From Bacteroidales bacterium UBA5536 (GTDB lineage: Bacteria; Bacteroidota; Bacteroidia; Bacteroidales; F082), in contig DINQ01000020.1 in assembly GCA_002426795.1 (NCBI GenBank), forward strand, positions 71,017 through 135,016: DNA of 64,000 bases, given 5' to 3'. The first letter of the stretch is position 1; each line of letters opens with the position of its first letter. Of this stretch, positions 52,819-62,526 are shown piece after piece. The notes under the pieces were generated by a model. That model saw nothing but the letters and a program-made list of their open reading frames with translations, was not told where the DNA came from and made no database searches. Made by a program: the position numbers and the translations under genes.

Positions 52819-53691
52819 TTATTTTACCTTTCCATTATCCAGCGCTTTCAGCAAATGCAAGAGTTCATTTGATTTGTCATGATTTCCTGCTGACTGGTAA
52901 CTTTCTGCCAATCCATTGATGAGCCGTCTAATAATTGTTCTGTGGTCGCATGGCTGGTAGTATTCCTCTGATTTTTCAAGACGTAGCTGCTTGATATACA
53001 AGTCAATTTCGTTTTTTGTGAAAACTGCACCTTTATTAAATGGGTTGAGATAAAACAACACATCATCTTCCTTTGGGTCGTCGTTCAAGCCATCGGTATA
53101 GGCCAATACAAAATGTTTGGGCAGGTCAACGCCATAAATAGGAAGGCGCATGCTCCGTGCAATAATCAAATAAAAAACACCTAGCGAAAGTGGATTGCCC
53201 TTGCGTGTCTCGAGCAGGTTTTTCAGGTAAAAATTCTCAGGAAGCTGAATATTTGCGGTATTTCCAGCAAACTTATTGATATCGTAGAAAACATGATTGA
53301 GCACTTTTACTTTTTCGAGAGCCGTGAGCTGGTTGTTCAGCTCAAGGTACACTTCCTGAACGATATGACCCACTTCGCGTGTCAGTTTGTCAATATCCAG
53401 ATCAGGGTACTGGTATTGGGTTATGATCATAAAACCCCGCAACAGGTCGTCGTAGTTGAACATGCCCCAGTTATTCAACTCAGCATAAACTTCTTGTTGC
53501 TGAATTTGGTGAATAAGCTCTATCAAACGCTCTTGGATCTCCGTATCCAAAGTCCCTTCCCATGCGGCTTCCAAATCAGGAATTGCATCAGCACCATACG
53601 AAAGAATACGCGAGGAAATCTGTGCAAAGAGCCTTTCATCAGGCTCGTCCACCAGGCTGACCAATGCTTTGAGTTCTGATATTTCTTTCAT
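52819..53691 (-). CDS. SirB1/transglutaminase-like protein
   Basis: 290 residues. The core segment GNPLSLGVFYLIIARSMRLPIYGVDLPKHFVLAY (about 174-207) is typical of the SirB1/Transglut_core2 family, and the N-terminal part contains HEAT-like helices (ISSRILSYGADAIPDLEAAW). The catalytic Cys of transglutaminases is not in its usual position (here GNPLSLG), so it is unlikely to be enzymatic. The C-terminal part (RTIIRRLINGLAESYQSAG) is TPR-like. Function unknown. ATG 53691 chosen; a TTG at 53724 is in frame. Confidence 0.75.
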   Translation of the reverse strand: MKEISELKALVSLVDEPDERLFAQISSRILSYGADAIPDLEAAWEGTLDTEIQERLIELIHQIQQQEVYAELNNWGMFNYDDLLRGFMIITQYQYPDLDIDKLTREVGHIVQEVYLELNNQLTALEKVKVLNHVFYDINKFAGNTANIQLPENFYLKNLLETRKGNPLSLGVFYLIIARSMRLPIYGVDLPKHFVLAYTDGLNDDPKEDDVLFYLNPFNKGAVFTKNEIDLYIKQLRLEKSEEYYQPCDHRTIIRRLINGLAESYQSAGNHDKSNELLHLLKALDNGKVK

Positions 53692-53793
53692 GTCTCTGTA
53701 TGCTTTCAATGCAATTTTAAACAATAATCTTGCCTAAATGATTGAAAAAAGTAGAAAAAAATGCTTTTTTATTGGTAGATACAGTCAAATAGA

Positions 53794-54375
53794 CTACTCA
53801 TAAAAATGCATTTCTGTCATGTAGGCAAAGGCTTTGGGCGGCATAAAATACTGTATGTTTTTACCAACCGATACTGCATGTCGGATAAAACTGGACGAAA
53901 CTTCGATTTCTGGAGCCTGTACTACCTGCACTGATGGGTGATGGGTAAACCTGCTGGCGGTGAATCCTTTGCGCGGATAAACGAGTAAACGATAGTCGCG
54001 AAGCAACTGTTCGTAGTTTTTCCATTTATGCAGGCTTTCCAGACTATCCATACCGCAGATGAGTGAGAACTCATAGTTGCTGTGCTTTTCGCTCAGGCGG
54101 ATCATTGTATCGATGGTGTACGATGGCTGAGGCATTCGAAACTCAATATCGCTCACCCTGAAACGTGGGTCATCATCTACAGCCTGATAAACCAGATCGA
54201 GCCGGTGATGGTCAGCAAGTAAAGTTTTTTTCTCCTTGAGCGGATTGTGAGGGGAAACTACAAACCATAATTCGTTTAAGTCGGTAAACTCAACCATATA
54301 ATTGGCCAACATCATGTGGCCAATGTGAACAGGGTTGAACGACCCAAAAAACAATCCTACACGTAAGGTATTCAT
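53794..54375 (-). CDS. nadD: Nicotinate-nucleotide adenylyltransferase
   Basis: 193 residues. Adenylates NaMN in NAD synthesis. Rossmann-like nucleotidyltransferase motif FFGSFNPVHIGHMMLA near the start (HxGH), SPHNPLKEKKTL, DIEFRMPQPSYTIDT, and the C-terminal VSSSFIR (ISSTxIR) motif. Of normal length. It ends a minus-strand run with yicC, gmk and an MDR gene; usually gmk is followed directly by nadD. Confidence 0.93.
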   Translation of the reverse strand: MNTLRVGLFFGSFNPVHIGHMMLANYMVEFTDLNELWFVVSPHNPLKEKKTLLADHHRLDLVYQAVDDDPRFRVSDIEFRMPQPSYTIDTMIRLSEKHSNYEFSLICGMDSLESLHKWKNYEQLLRDYRLLVYPRKGFTASRFTHHPSVQVVQAPEIEVSSSFIRHAVSVGKNIQYFMPPKAFAYMTEMHFYE

Positions 54376-54381
54376 CTTCAG

Positions 54382-55407
54382 TTAATCAAATTGAAAAAGC
54401 ACTTTTCCTCCGGACATATTTCCGAGATAGGTCCGCAAACCTTCTGCAAAATTTGTGAAAGGAACTACGCTTTGAATAGATGTCCTTACTTCTCCCTGTA
54501 GAATCATGTTTTGCAGGCTGGTTCGTGCAATCTCAAAATCTTCCTGTCCGTTGTAAAGTATCCAGTCATTGAGGTTGAATCCTGAAATCATCGAATTCTT
54601 AAATATTAAAGCAAGCGGACTGATTGCACCGATGGCCTGACCTGACAAACCGCCATAAACCACAATTTCCGAGTCGGGAGGCATGTTGTTGAAAAGCGTG
54701 CCTGTCATTTCTCCGGCAATAGCATCAAAGGCTGTGGTGGCTTTTAAGCGGTGTGCGGTTTCTTTGAGTTTTGCTGCAAAATTTGCATCTGACGACACCA
54801 ATATTTCTCTGATGCCTTTTTCTTTAAGTGTAGCTGCTGTTTGTGCTTTGCGGACGATGGCAATAATTTCAATATTTTTCTGCCTGGCAAGTGCAAACAG
54901 AAACTCAGCAACCCGACTTCCGGCAGCGTTGATGATGATGGCCTCGCTTTCGCGTTGCAAGGCAATCTCAAAGAGCCCGAAAGCAGTGAAAGGGTTGATG
55001 AAAAAGGCAGAAGCCTGCTCAGCTGTCATTTCGGCAGCTACAGGAATTACCTCATGCAACCCAGCCATGAAATATTCGGCCCAAGTTCCATCCTTGTCTT
55101 TTTGTGTAAAACAACTCACTCTTTTCCCCATCCAAGCTGCATCGTCCAATTCATTTCCACAGGCAACAACTGTTCCGGCACCTTCGAAACCCAAAACAGT
55201 TGGAAGTGTTTTTTGCACATTATACCCACCTTGCATAAAAGCAATATCAGACGGGTTGCAGGGGGCAGCCTCCATTTTTATCAGCAGCTCAAGCGGCCCT
55301 GGTTCTTGTAGTGACTTTTCAACTAGTTTAAGGCTAAGCAGTGCGCGAAGCGTGTTTTGGTTATAGGCCGGAAGTTCGATGGCTTTGTATGTTTTTGGGA
55401 GCGTCAT
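54382..55407 (-). CDS. Zinc-free MDR family oxidoreductase
   Basis: 341 residues. Quinone-oxidoreductase-like medium-chain dehydrogenase: GroES-like N-terminal domain (MEAAPCNPSDIAFMQGGYN, VLGFEGAGTVVACG) and Rossmann domain (AIIINAAGSRVAEFLFALAR) without the catalytic zinc ligands. The usual GxGxxG is A-A-G-S-R-V-A here, so cofactor binding may be altered. It overlaps gmk by 4 bp (ATGA) and ends 6 bp before nadD, so it is firmly in that operon. Substrate unknown. Confidence 0.82.
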   Translation of the reverse strand: MTLPKTYKAIELPAYNQNTLRALLSLKLVEKSLQEPGPLELLIKMEAAPCNPSDIAFMQGGYNVQKTLPTVLGFEGAGTVVACGNELDDAAWMGKRVSCFTQKDKDGTWAEYFMAGLHEVIPVAAEMTAEQASAFFINPFTAFGLFEIALQRESEAIIINAAGSRVAEFLFALARQKNIEIIAIVRKAQTAATLKEKGIREILVSSDANFAAKLKETAHRLKATTAFDAIAGEMTGTLFNNMPPDSEIVVYGGLSGQAIGAISPLALIFKNSMISGFNLNDWILYNGQEDFEIARTSLQNMILQGEVRTSIQSVVPFTNFAEGLRTYLGNMSGGKVLFQFD

Positions 55408-55991
55408 TTTTGTTGTTTTAAAAAGTTTTGCACGATTTGGATCAGTTTTTCTTTGGCTTCTTCGAGCTGGTCGTTTACCACAATCTGGTCGAATTGCTCG
55501 GCAAACCCAAGTTCCCAGCGTGCTTTTCTGACACGCTCTGCAATACTTTCTTCGGTATCGGTGGAGCGATTTCGGAGTCGTTTTTCCAACTCTTCAATCG
55601 AAGGAGCTTTCACAAAAACAGCCAAAGCTTCAGAGCCGTAATGCTTTTTGATGTTCAGTCCGCCAACCACATCCACGTCAAAAAGAACGTGCTTGCCTTC
55701 GTTTCGAAGGCGTTCAACTTCGGAAAGTAATGTACCATAATACACATCCGGATAAACCTCTTCCCACTCCAGAAAAGCATGCTCTTCAATCTTTTGTTTG
55801 AAGGCAGCTGTCGAAAGGAAATAGTAATCTCGCCCGTTTGTTTCGCCTTTGCGGGCTGATCTGCTGGTGGCTGAAACACTGAAGGCCATATCATTGAATG
55901 TTTCGAGCAAATGCCTCACCAATGTGGTTTTTCCGGAGCCTGAAGGGGCCGAAAAAACCAGTAATTTTCCTTTTACTTGCTGCGTGGCCAT
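55404..55991 (-). CDS. gmk: Guanylate kinase
   Basis: 195 residues. Phosphorylates GMP to GDP. P-loop FSAPSGSGKTTLVRHLL, GMP-binding TSRSARKGETNGRDYYFLS, DVDVVGGLNIKK and lid RRSTDTEESIAERV-like RNRSTDTEESIAERV are all present. Start overlaps the yicC stop (TAATG), end overlaps the MDR start (ATGA). Confidence 0.97.
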   Translation of the reverse strand: MATQQVKGKLLVFSAPSGSGKTTLVRHLLETFNDMAFSVSATSRSARKGETNGRDYYFLSTAAFKQKIEEHAFLEWEEVYPDVYYGTLLSEVERLRNEGKHVLFDVDVVGGLNIKKHYGSEALAVFVKAPSIEELEKRLRNRSTDTEESIAERVRKARWELGFAEQFDQIVVNDQLEEAKEKLIQIVQNFLKQQK

Positions 55992-56863
55992 TACAAAATA
56001 TTAAACAGTTGTTCTTTTATTTTTTCCAATTCATCTTTCATTTGCACGACCAGGTGCTGTATGTTGGCTTCGTTGGCTTTTGATCCAAGCGTGTTGATTT
56101 CGCGGCCAATTTCCTGGCTGATAAAACCCAGTTTTTTACCCGCATTGTCTTCGTCAATGGTGGTGCCAAAATAGTCGCAATGCTGTTTGAGGCGAACTTT
56201 TTCTTCGGTGATATCGAGTTTCTCGAAATAATAAATCAGCTCCTGTTCAAACCTGTTTTCGTCGTAACGCCCTGTTTCGCTGTATTCGGAAAGATTGCGG
56301 GACAAACGGGTTCTGAGTTGTTCAAAGCGTTGTTTTTCAAAGGGGTCGACCTGGTTCAATAAATCCTGGATATTTTGAATACGTTGCATCAGTTCAGTTT
56401 TCAGAACGAGGCCTTCCTGAATTCTGAAACCGTCGAAAGAAGCAATCGCTTGTTCCATGGCGTTAAAAATGGCAGCTTTCATGGCTTCTGAAATGGTTTC
56501 TTCCTGCGTGCCGTAAACACCGGGTAGTTTTAAAAGAACCGAAACCAGATCTTCGGGAAGTGCAATTTGCAGCTTTTCGGAGAGTCCTTTGATTTGTTCA
56601 AGGTAAGCTTCTGCCACGGCATGATCCAACTGGGTTAGCTGTTTTTCAGCGCCATCTGCGATGCTCAGGCTAATCTCAATTTTGCCACGCTGAAGCGGAA
56701 CCGCTGCTTTGTTGCGCAACTCATATTCCAGTTGACGAAATTCGCCGGGAACCTTCATGCTCAGGTCGAGTTGTTTGCTGTTCAGGGCTTTAACTTCAAT
56801 GGTTATTTTTTTATTTTCATGGTTGGTTTCGGACTTACCAAAACCGGTCATCGATCTGATCAT
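55991..56863 (-). CDS. yicC: YicC family protein (endoribonuclease-like)
   Basis: 290 residues. Begins MIRSMTGFGKSE, with EVKALNSKQLDLSMKVP, and ends in the DUF1732 part HCDYFGTTIDEDNAGKKLGF and IGREINTLGSKANEANIQ. E. coli YicC is now known as an RNase adaptor affecting RyhB, but a general role in this phylum is not settled. First gene of the yicC-gmk-MDR-nadD run, divergent from the TPR sensor gene with 131 bp between. Confidence 0.92.
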   Translation of the reverse strand: MIRSMTGFGKSETNHENKKITIEVKALNSKQLDLSMKVPGEFRQLEYELRNKAAVPLQRGKIEISLSIADGAEKQLTQLDHAVAEAYLEQIKGLSEKLQIALPEDLVSVLLKLPGVYGTQEETISEAMKAAIFNAMEQAIASFDGFRIQEGLVLKTELMQRIQNIQDLLNQVDPFEKQRFEQLRTRLSRNLSEYSETGRYDENRFEQELIYYFEKLDITEEKVRLKQHCDYFGTTIDEDNAGKKLGFISQEIGREINTLGSKANEANIQHLVVQMKDELEKIKEQLFNIL

Positions 56864-56994
56864 CAGTAATTGATTTGCTGCAAATATACATTAATAGCGC
56901 TTTACTGTTTCCCTTGAATGGTCTGTTGTTGGAGTGTTATACTTGACTATTGTTTTTGTGTCAGTTTTTGGATGAAGGCTGATGTTTAAAACGG

Positions 56995-58491
56995 ATGTGC
57001 TTTTATCTTCAAAACAGAATCACTAATATTGCAAATACATTGAACCATTCACAAGTGAGACCCTATCTTTTTTTTATCTTATTCTGTTTTTTTTCTGTAA
57101 CGGTATTGGCCGACAATCAGTTGCACGACATAGACAGTCTTTACAGGCAGTTGGATGTGCAAAAAGGAGAACAGCGCATCAATACGTTGGTTTCGCTTTC
57201 GGAGGCTTTTAGGCAAGTGTCGTTAGATAAAAGTCTGAAAACAGGGGAGGAAGCCATGCAATATGCTGATGAGGAAGGCATGCAGACAATGAAAGGCAAA
57301 ATATTAAAATCGCTGGGTGTTAGTGCTTATGTGAGTGGTGATTTTGATCTGGCTCTGTCCTACTATCAAAAAGCCGCAGAGGCATTTGAAAGCGTAGGCG
57401 ACAAAGAGGGAAAATCAGCTGCCCTCAACAACATTGGTTTGATTTACAAAGCACAAGGACAGTCAGCACAGGCCATTTCCTTTTACAATGAAGCCAGGAA
57501 GCTGCAGGAAGAAACGGGCAATGAAAAAGCTTATGCCAGTACAACAATTAATGTGGCAGGGTTGTATTACCAGCTCGGTGATCTTGACAAGGCGTTAGAT
57601 GCATTTTACCAGTCGCAAATGGTTTATAAAAAGTTGCATGATACCGTTAAAGTGGCTGTAACTACATACAGTATGGCGCTGGTTTACTGGCAGTGGGACC
57701 AAAACGACAAGGCACTTGACATGTTGGATGAAGCACTCAAAGTTTTTCAGGAATACGATATGAAGTTGGATATTGCGCGGACGTATTACAATATGGGGCT
57801 CATTTACGCCTATGATAAGGGAGATAGTGAAAAGGCCATGTCACTTTTTCTTCAATCACTTGAGATGCGCGAAAAAATTGGCAATCCGCAAGGAACCGCC
57901 AACGTAATTGTTAATATTGCCAACATCTGGATTGATCAGGGACGATTTGACCAGGCTTTTAAATTGTACGACAGGGGTTTACGCATGTCAGAGTCGATGA
58001 AATACGTGGATGGCACGGTCATGACGTATTATTATATGGGAATTGCCTTTCAAAAAATGAAAAACTTCAACAAATCGAATGAATCCCTAAATGCTTGTAT
58101 AGATGAGGCTCAGCAGCATAACATCCATACCTACGATGATTTGGTTAATGAAGCCATGTTGAAAAACTATGCTGGTTTGGGCGATTTTGATCGCTTTGGC
58201 GAAGCGTTTAAAGCTTTTCAGGCGGGACGAGACTCAATCGCTGCAAAATACAATAAGCTTCAGACGACAGAAGCACATAGCCGATATAAGCTTGATGAAC
58301 TTTTATCAGAAATGGATGTCGTGATAGCAGAAAATAAGCATCAAAAAGAGCAGATCAGAATGTATCGGTTTGCATTTTCTGCACTTGCGCTTCTTCTTGC
58401 TTTGTCGATAGTGTTCTGGCTGTTTGTTCAGAAGAGTAAGAAAACTGCCCGGCAAGATCCACCGCAATCAATAGCAACTAACAGAAGCTGA
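56995..58491 (+). CDS. Membrane TPR protein, sensor without kinase domain
   Basis: 498 residues. Signal peptide or anchor at about 23-40, then about seven TPR units in the periplasm (ALNNIGLIYKAQGQSAQAISFYNEA, YYNMGLIYAYDKGDSEKAM, and so on, about 80-400), a coiled coil (about 415-450) and one transmembrane helix (about 459-478), followed by only 20 cytoplasmic residues. The layout equals TPR-type histidine kinases of the LytS group in Bacteroidota, minus the kinase part. It sits 105 bp before a LytTR response regulator. No frameshifted kinase remnant exists after it. Probably a signalling partner for an unlinked kinase, or a ligand sensor. Confidence 0.8.
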   Translation: MCFYLQNRITNIANTLNHSQVRPYLFFILFCFFSVTVLADNQLHDIDSLYRQLDVQKGEQRINTLVSLSEAFRQVSLDKSLKTGEEAMQYADEEGMQTMKGKILKSLGVSAYVSGDFDLALSYYQKAAEAFESVGDKEGKSAALNNIGLIYKAQGQSAQAISFYNEARKLQEETGNEKAYASTTINVAGLYYQLGDLDKALDAFYQSQMVYKKLHDTVKVAVTTYSMALVYWQWDQNDKALDMLDEALKVFQEYDMKLDIARTYYNMGLIYAYDKGDSEKAMSLFLQSLEMREKIGNPQGTANVIVNIANIWIDQGRFDQAFKLYDRGLRMSESMKYVDGTVMTYYYMGIAFQKMKNFNKSNESLNACIDEAQQHNIHTYDDLVNEAMLKNYAGLGDFDRFGEAFKAFQAGRDSIAAKYNKLQTTEAHSRYKLDELLSEMDVVIAENKHQKEQIRMYRFAFSALALLLALSIVFWLFVQKSKKTARQDPPQSIATNRS

Positions 58492-58596
58492 AAAATTTCA
58501 ATTATTTTGAAAATATTTTCTAAGGTGTTTTATTTGTTGTATTTTTGAAACCAATCTCTATTGACCTGTTTCCAGGTAAATATTGCAACTAACCAC

Positions 58597-59346
58597 ATGC
58601 TTAAGGTAATTATTATTGACGATGAGTTAAATGCTCGCGAAATCCTAAAGGAATTGCTGGCAAAAAATTGCACCCATGCTGAACTGATTGGCGAGGCTGA
58701 TAGTGTAGAAACCGGGGTGCAAATCATCAACCAATTAATGCCTGATTTGGTGTTGCTCGATATTAGTTTGCGCGATGGAACCGGCTTCGATTTGCTGCGT
58801 CAGCTCGATAATATCCGTTTCAAAATTATCTTTGTGACTGCTTACGATAAATATGCCCTCAATGCCATCAAATTCAGCGCGTTGGATTATTTACTCAAAC
58901 CAGTTGATAAAGACGATTTTACACAGGCGATGAACCGTGCTGTGAGTGCTATTGAGAACGAAAGCCTGAGTTTGAAACTCAATGCTTTTTTCAATAATTT
59001 TAAGCACATGGCCACTGAAGCACGTAAGATCGTTTTGCACACCACTACCAGCGTTTACCTGATGAATGTGCAGGATGTTGTGCGTCTGCAGGCCGAAAAT
59101 AATCAGTGTAAAGTGTATATGAATAATGGCAAGAGTATTTTTGTTTCTAAATCATTAAAGGAATTTGATGATCTGCTTTCCGATTACAATTTTGCCCGTG
59201 TCCATAAGGCTCATCTGGTGAATTTACTCTACGCCGAACGCTTCGATAAGGCCAACAAAAACCTGCTGATCATGAAAGATAAGTCAGTTGTCCCTGTGGC
59301 CATTCGACGAAAAGAAGAATTATTAGAGCGAATCAGCCGGTTGTAA
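58597..59346 (+). CDS. LytTR family response regulator
   Basis: 249 residues. Receiver domain (1-120) with acidic pocket IIIDDELNAREIL (Asp8-Asp9), phosphoacceptor Asp55 in DLVLLDISLRDGTG, Thr in IIFVTAYDKYALNAI and Lys in DYLLKPVDKDDF. C-terminal LytTR DNA-binding domain (about 140-245; VVRLQAENNQCKVYMNNGK, FARVHKAHLVNLLY). A full set of catalytic residues, so it should be phosphorylated by some histidine kinase; none is adjacent. ATG 58597 chosen. A TATTTTTG -7 box lies at 58540-58547. Confidence 0.92.
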   Translation: MLKVIIIDDELNAREILKELLAKNCTHAELIGEADSVETGVQIINQLMPDLVLLDISLRDGTGFDLLRQLDNIRFKIIFVTAYDKYALNAIKFSALDYLLKPVDKDDFTQAMNRAVSAIENESLSLKLNAFFNNFKHMATEARKIVLHTTTSVYLMNVQDVVRLQAENNQCKVYMNNGKSIFVSKSLKEFDDLLSDYNFARVHKAHLVNLLYAERFDKANKNLLIMKDKSVVPVAIRRKEELLERISRL

Positions 59347-59357
59347 ACTTTTTTCGA

Positions 59358-60434
59358 ATGCAAGCCATCAGCGAGCCATATCACCTGTTTGCCGACCCGA
59401 TTCGCTATTACAATGCCATGATCGACGACATTGAGGCTGCTGTTGATTATGTGTATATGGAAACATATCGCATTGGAAATGATGTGATTGGAACCCGTTT
59501 TAAAGACGCATTGATGCGCAAGGCCAAAGCCGGTCTCGATGTCAAGGTTTTGGTTGATTTTTGGGGTGGGTCAGGCATCAACAACCAGTTTGCTGATGAA
59601 ATGCGCAAGGCTGGTATCGACATTCGCTTTTTCGAGAAAATCAAATTCAACAGTGATATCTTTACACGCGGCCACCGAAGAAACCATCGTAAAATATTAT
59701 TAATCGATGACGACATTTGTTATATCGGCTCAACCAATATCACCGATTATAACCTCAACTGGCGCGAGTCGGTTTTGCGTATAACTGGCAGTCTGTCGTT
59801 GGCCTTCAAGAAAGTTTTCAAGCAGGATTTCGGTATTTATAACACCTATATTTTTGCCAAGAACAACTACCTGAAGCCAATCAAGCACCACTCCTTTGAG
59901 ATTCTCAGAGACATGCCCTCCATCACCAAACAACGGATTATGCGCCGTTACATATATATGATTAAAAAGGCCAGTGAATCGGTGACGATTGTAACGCCTT
60001 ATTTCCTGCCTGGTTATATGCTCCGCAAGGCCATGATGGACGCGGCCAAAAGAGGTGTTCAAGTGCAAATCATCATTCCAAAGCGATCTGATGTGAACCT
60101 GGCCGATATCTTGCGCAACAAATATCTGGGGCTTTTGCACGAAAGCGGTATCCGGTTTTTATTGTACAGGCCGCATAACCTCCATGCCAAACTGCTGCTG
60201 ATCGATGGCAGGCAGTTTAGCGTAGGGTCTCCCAATTTCGACTACCGGAGCTTCAGGTATATGTACGAAATTGTGCTGCTGGGTACCGAGCAAAGTATTG
60301 CCATGCAGGTGCAACAACATATTAGCCTTACAGCTGAAAACACTGATATGTTCGATTACGAACAATGGAAACGCAGGCCTTTGATCAATCGATTTTTTGA
60401 ATGGCTGCTCCTTCCGCTTCGGCATTTGCTCTAA
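59358..60434 (+). CDS. Phospholipase D-family protein, ClsB-like cardiolipin synthase
   Basis: 358 residues, no membrane helices, as in ClsB. Two HKD motifs: HRRNHRKILLIDDDICYIGS and NLHAKLLLIDGRQFSVGSPN, each followed by the family's GS(x)N. Would join two phosphatidylglycerols or use PG and PE. Starts 12 bp after the response regulator, probably co-transcribed. A restricted substrate cannot be read from sequence. Confidence 0.85.
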   Translation: MQAISEPYHLFADPIRYYNAMIDDIEAAVDYVYMETYRIGNDVIGTRFKDALMRKAKAGLDVKVLVDFWGGSGINNQFADEMRKAGIDIRFFEKIKFNSDIFTRGHRRNHRKILLIDDDICYIGSTNITDYNLNWRESVLRITGSLSLAFKKVFKQDFGIYNTYIFAKNNYLKPIKHHSFEILRDMPSITKQRIMRRYIYMIKKASESVTIVTPYFLPGYMLRKAMMDAAKRGVQVQIIIPKRSDVNLADILRNKYLGLLHESGIRFLLYRPHNLHAKLLLIDGRQFSVGSPNFDYRSFRYMYEIVLLGTEQSIAMQVQQHISLTAENTDMFDYEQWKRRPLINRFFEWLLLPLRHLL

Positions 60435-60482
60435 TATTCAGTTGTTAAGAAACCTTAAACCGAAAAAATATTATCTGTTAAT

Positions 60483-60513
60483 TTTGTAATCAAAAGAAGA
60501 TGCCTTACTTTTG
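60483..60513 (+). promoter_or_regulatory. Predicted promoter for rocD
   Basis: TTTG at 60483-60486, 19-bp spacer, TACTTTTG at 60506-60513, a perfect consensus. Start codon at 60572. A second TAATTTTG at 60479-60486 overlaps the -33 box. Confidence 0.6.
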
Positions 60514-60571
60514 TAAAGGCATTTGTTAAATTTGTAACAATATTTTATTTACCCAAAAAAATTATACCATT

Positions 60572-61795
60572 ATGACCGAAAAAATAACCTCAAAGCTGGC
60601 CATGGAACTCGAAGATAAGTACGGTGCCCACAATTATCACCCACTGCCTGTAGTGCTTTCAAAAGGCAAAGGAGCCAGGGTGTGGGATGCTGAAGGCAAA
60701 GAGTATTATGATTTTCTTTCGGCCTATTCAGCTGTAAATCAAGGCCACTGTCACCCAAAGATCATTGGAGCCATGATCGAGCAGGCGCAAACACTTACCC
60801 TGACATCACGTGCTTTTTTCAATGATGTCCTAGGGGTGTACGAAAAGTTTGCCACAGAATATTTCGGTTATGACAAAATTTTACCCATGAACAGCGGTGC
60901 CGAAGGCGATGAAACTGCTCTGAAATTGTGCCGCAAGTGGGCTTATATGAAAAAAGGCGTTCCGGAAAATCAGGCCAAAATTATTGTTTGTGATGGCAAC
61001 TTCCATGGACGCACCATTACTGTCATCAGCATGTCGACCGACCCCGATTCACGTGGTGGTTTCGGTCCGTTTACTCCTGGTTTTATCACTATTCCTTACA
61101 ACGACTTGAATGCGTTGGAAGAAGCATTGAAAGACCCAACAGTAGCTGGTTTCCTGGTTGAGCCTATTCAGGGCGAAGCAGGCGTTTTTGTTCCTGATGA
61201 AGGATATCTGAAAAAGGCTTACGATATGTGTAAAGCCAAAAACGTGCTGTTCATTGCTGATGAGGTACAAACTGGTATCGCACGTACAGGTAAGTTGTTG
61301 GCTTGCGATCATGAGGGTGTTCGTCCTGATATTTTAATTCTTGGAAAAGCTTTGTCTGGTGGTGTTTACCCTGTTTCGGCAGTGCTCGCCGATGATGAAA
61401 TCATGTTGTGCATCAAACCTGGTGAGCATGGCTCAACATTTGGCGGAAACCCCATTGCAGCTCGCGTAGCCGTTGCTGCCCTCGAGGTTGTAAAAGAAGA
61501 AAAACTGGCTGAGAAGGCTGAGCGTCTCGGGAAAATATTCCGTGATGAGATGAGGGCATTTAAGAGCGATATGGTTGAGTTGGTTCGCGGAAAGGGACTG
61601 CTCAATGCCATCGTGATTCGTCCTAAAAATGGCAAAACCGCCTGGGATGTTTGCGTAAAAATGTCGGAAAATGGCGTTTTGGCCAAACCAACTCACGGCC
61701 ACATCATCCGTTTTGCGCCTCCTTTGGTGATTTCTGAAGAGGAATTGCGCGAGGCCATTGACCGGATCAAGAAATCGATTTCTTTCTTTGAATAA
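60572..61795 (+). CDS. rocD: Ornithine aminotransferase
   Basis: 407 residues. Class III PLP aminotransferase; moves the delta-amino group of ornithine to 2-oxoglutarate. Seen: [19 protein letters not shown] (the OAT-specific start), [53 protein letters not shown] and the PLP Lys in [16 protein letters not shown] (about 256), [17 protein letters not shown]. Single-gene transcript between a good promoter and a strong terminator. Confidence 0.95.
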   Translation: MTEKITSKLAMELEDKYGAHNYHPLPVVLSKGKGARVWDAEGKEYYDFLSAYSAVNQGHCHPKIIGAMIEQAQTLTLTSRAFFNDVLGVYEKFATEYFGYDKILPMNSGAEGDETALKLCRKWAYMKKGVPENQAKIIVCDGNFHGRTITVISMSTDPDSRGGFGPFTPGFITIPYNDLNALEEALKDPTVAGFLVEPIQGEAGVFVPDEGYLKKAYDMCKAKNVLFIADEVQTGIARTGKLLACDHEGVRPDILILGKALSGGVYPVSAVLADDEIMLCIKPGEHGSTFGGNPIAARVAVAALEVVKEEKLAEKAERLGKIFRDEMRAFKSDMVELVRGKGLLNAIVIRPKNGKTAWDVCVKMSENGVLAKPTHGHIIRFAPPLVISEEELREAIDRIKKSISFFE

Positions 61796-61811
61796 GAGTG
61801 ATATCCGAAAT

Positions 61812-61848
61812 AAAAAAAGGCTGCTTCCATTGGAAGCAGCCTTTTTTT
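61812..61848. terminator. Bidirectional terminator between rocD and sodB
   Basis: AAGGCTGCTTCCA (61817-61829) pairs with TGGAAGCAGCCTT (61831-61843), flanked by A and T runs; serves both genes. Confidence 0.93.
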
Positions 61849-61860
61849 ACATCAGAAGTT

Positions 61861-62484
61861 TTAAAGAGCTGACTGATAGTTTTTTTCAACAACAGCCCAG
61901 TCGATCACGTTCCAAAATGCTGAAACATAGTCGGGGCGCTTGTTTTGATATTTAAGGTAATAAGCATGTTCCCAAACATCGAGTCCCATAATGGGTGTGC
62001 CTTTACAATCAGAAACATCCATCAGCGGATTATCCTGATTGGGAGTGGAGCATACGGCTAAAGTTTTGTCAGCTTTTACGCAAAGCCATGCCCAACCGCT
62101 TCCAAAACGTGTTTTGGCGGCATTGTTGAATTGTTCCTGCATGGCTTCGAACGAACCAAACTGCATGTCGATGGCTGCAGCTAAGGCACCACTTGGCTTG
62201 CCTCCTCCTTTTGGTGACATGATTGTCCAAAACAGACTATGGTTGTAATGTCCACCGCCATTGTTACGCACACCAACAGGATATTTACTGATGTTTTTCA
62301 GCAGGCTACCGAAATCCAGATCTGCCATTTCAGTGTCTTTGGTCAGGTTTTGCAGGTTATCAAAATAGGCTTTGTGGTGACGCGTGTAGTGAATTTCCAT
62401 GGTCATCGCATCAATATGGGGTTCGAGCGCTTTGTAATCGTAAGGCAGCGCGGGAAAGGCCAGTTCATTTACTTTGGTTTTCAT
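61861..62484 (-). CDS. sodB: Iron/manganese superoxide dismutase
   Basis: 207 residues. Dismutes superoxide in the cytoplasm. Metal ligands: His in [12 protein letters not shown], His in [11 protein letters not shown], Asp and His in [26 protein letters not shown] is the usual central motif. Fe- or Mn-preference is not resolved. A TAACTTTG -7 box on the minus strand (62520-62513) and the palindrome at 62528-62544 lie upstream. Confidence 0.95.
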   Translation of the reverse strand: MKTKVNELAFPALPYDYKALEPHIDAMTMEIHYTRHHKAYFDNLQNLTKDTEMADLDFGSLLKNISKYPVGVRNNGGGHYNHSLFWTIMSPKGGGKPSGALAAAIDMQFGSFEAMQEQFNNAAKTRFGSGWAWLCVKADKTLAVCSTPNQDNPLMDVSDCKGTPIMGLDVWEHAYYLKYQNKRPDYVSAFWNVIDWAVVEKNYQSAL

Positions 62485-62512
62485 AAGGCTATGATTTTAT
62501 TGTTTAACATGA

Positions 62513-62520
62513 CAAAGTTA
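62513..62520 (-). promoter_or_regulatory. Predicted -7 box of sodB
   Basis: On the minus strand TAACTTTG, exact consensus. The -33 box is expected inside the palindrome at 62527-62545, where TTTA is the best match (20-bp spacer). Confidence 0.55.
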
Positions 62521-62526
62521 CAATCT

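Noticed and set aside
54683..55366. 227-codon frame antisense to the MDR gene
   Set aside because: The Ser/Ala/Pro-rich composition is what a reversed conserved gene gives; the MDR gene itself is intact.
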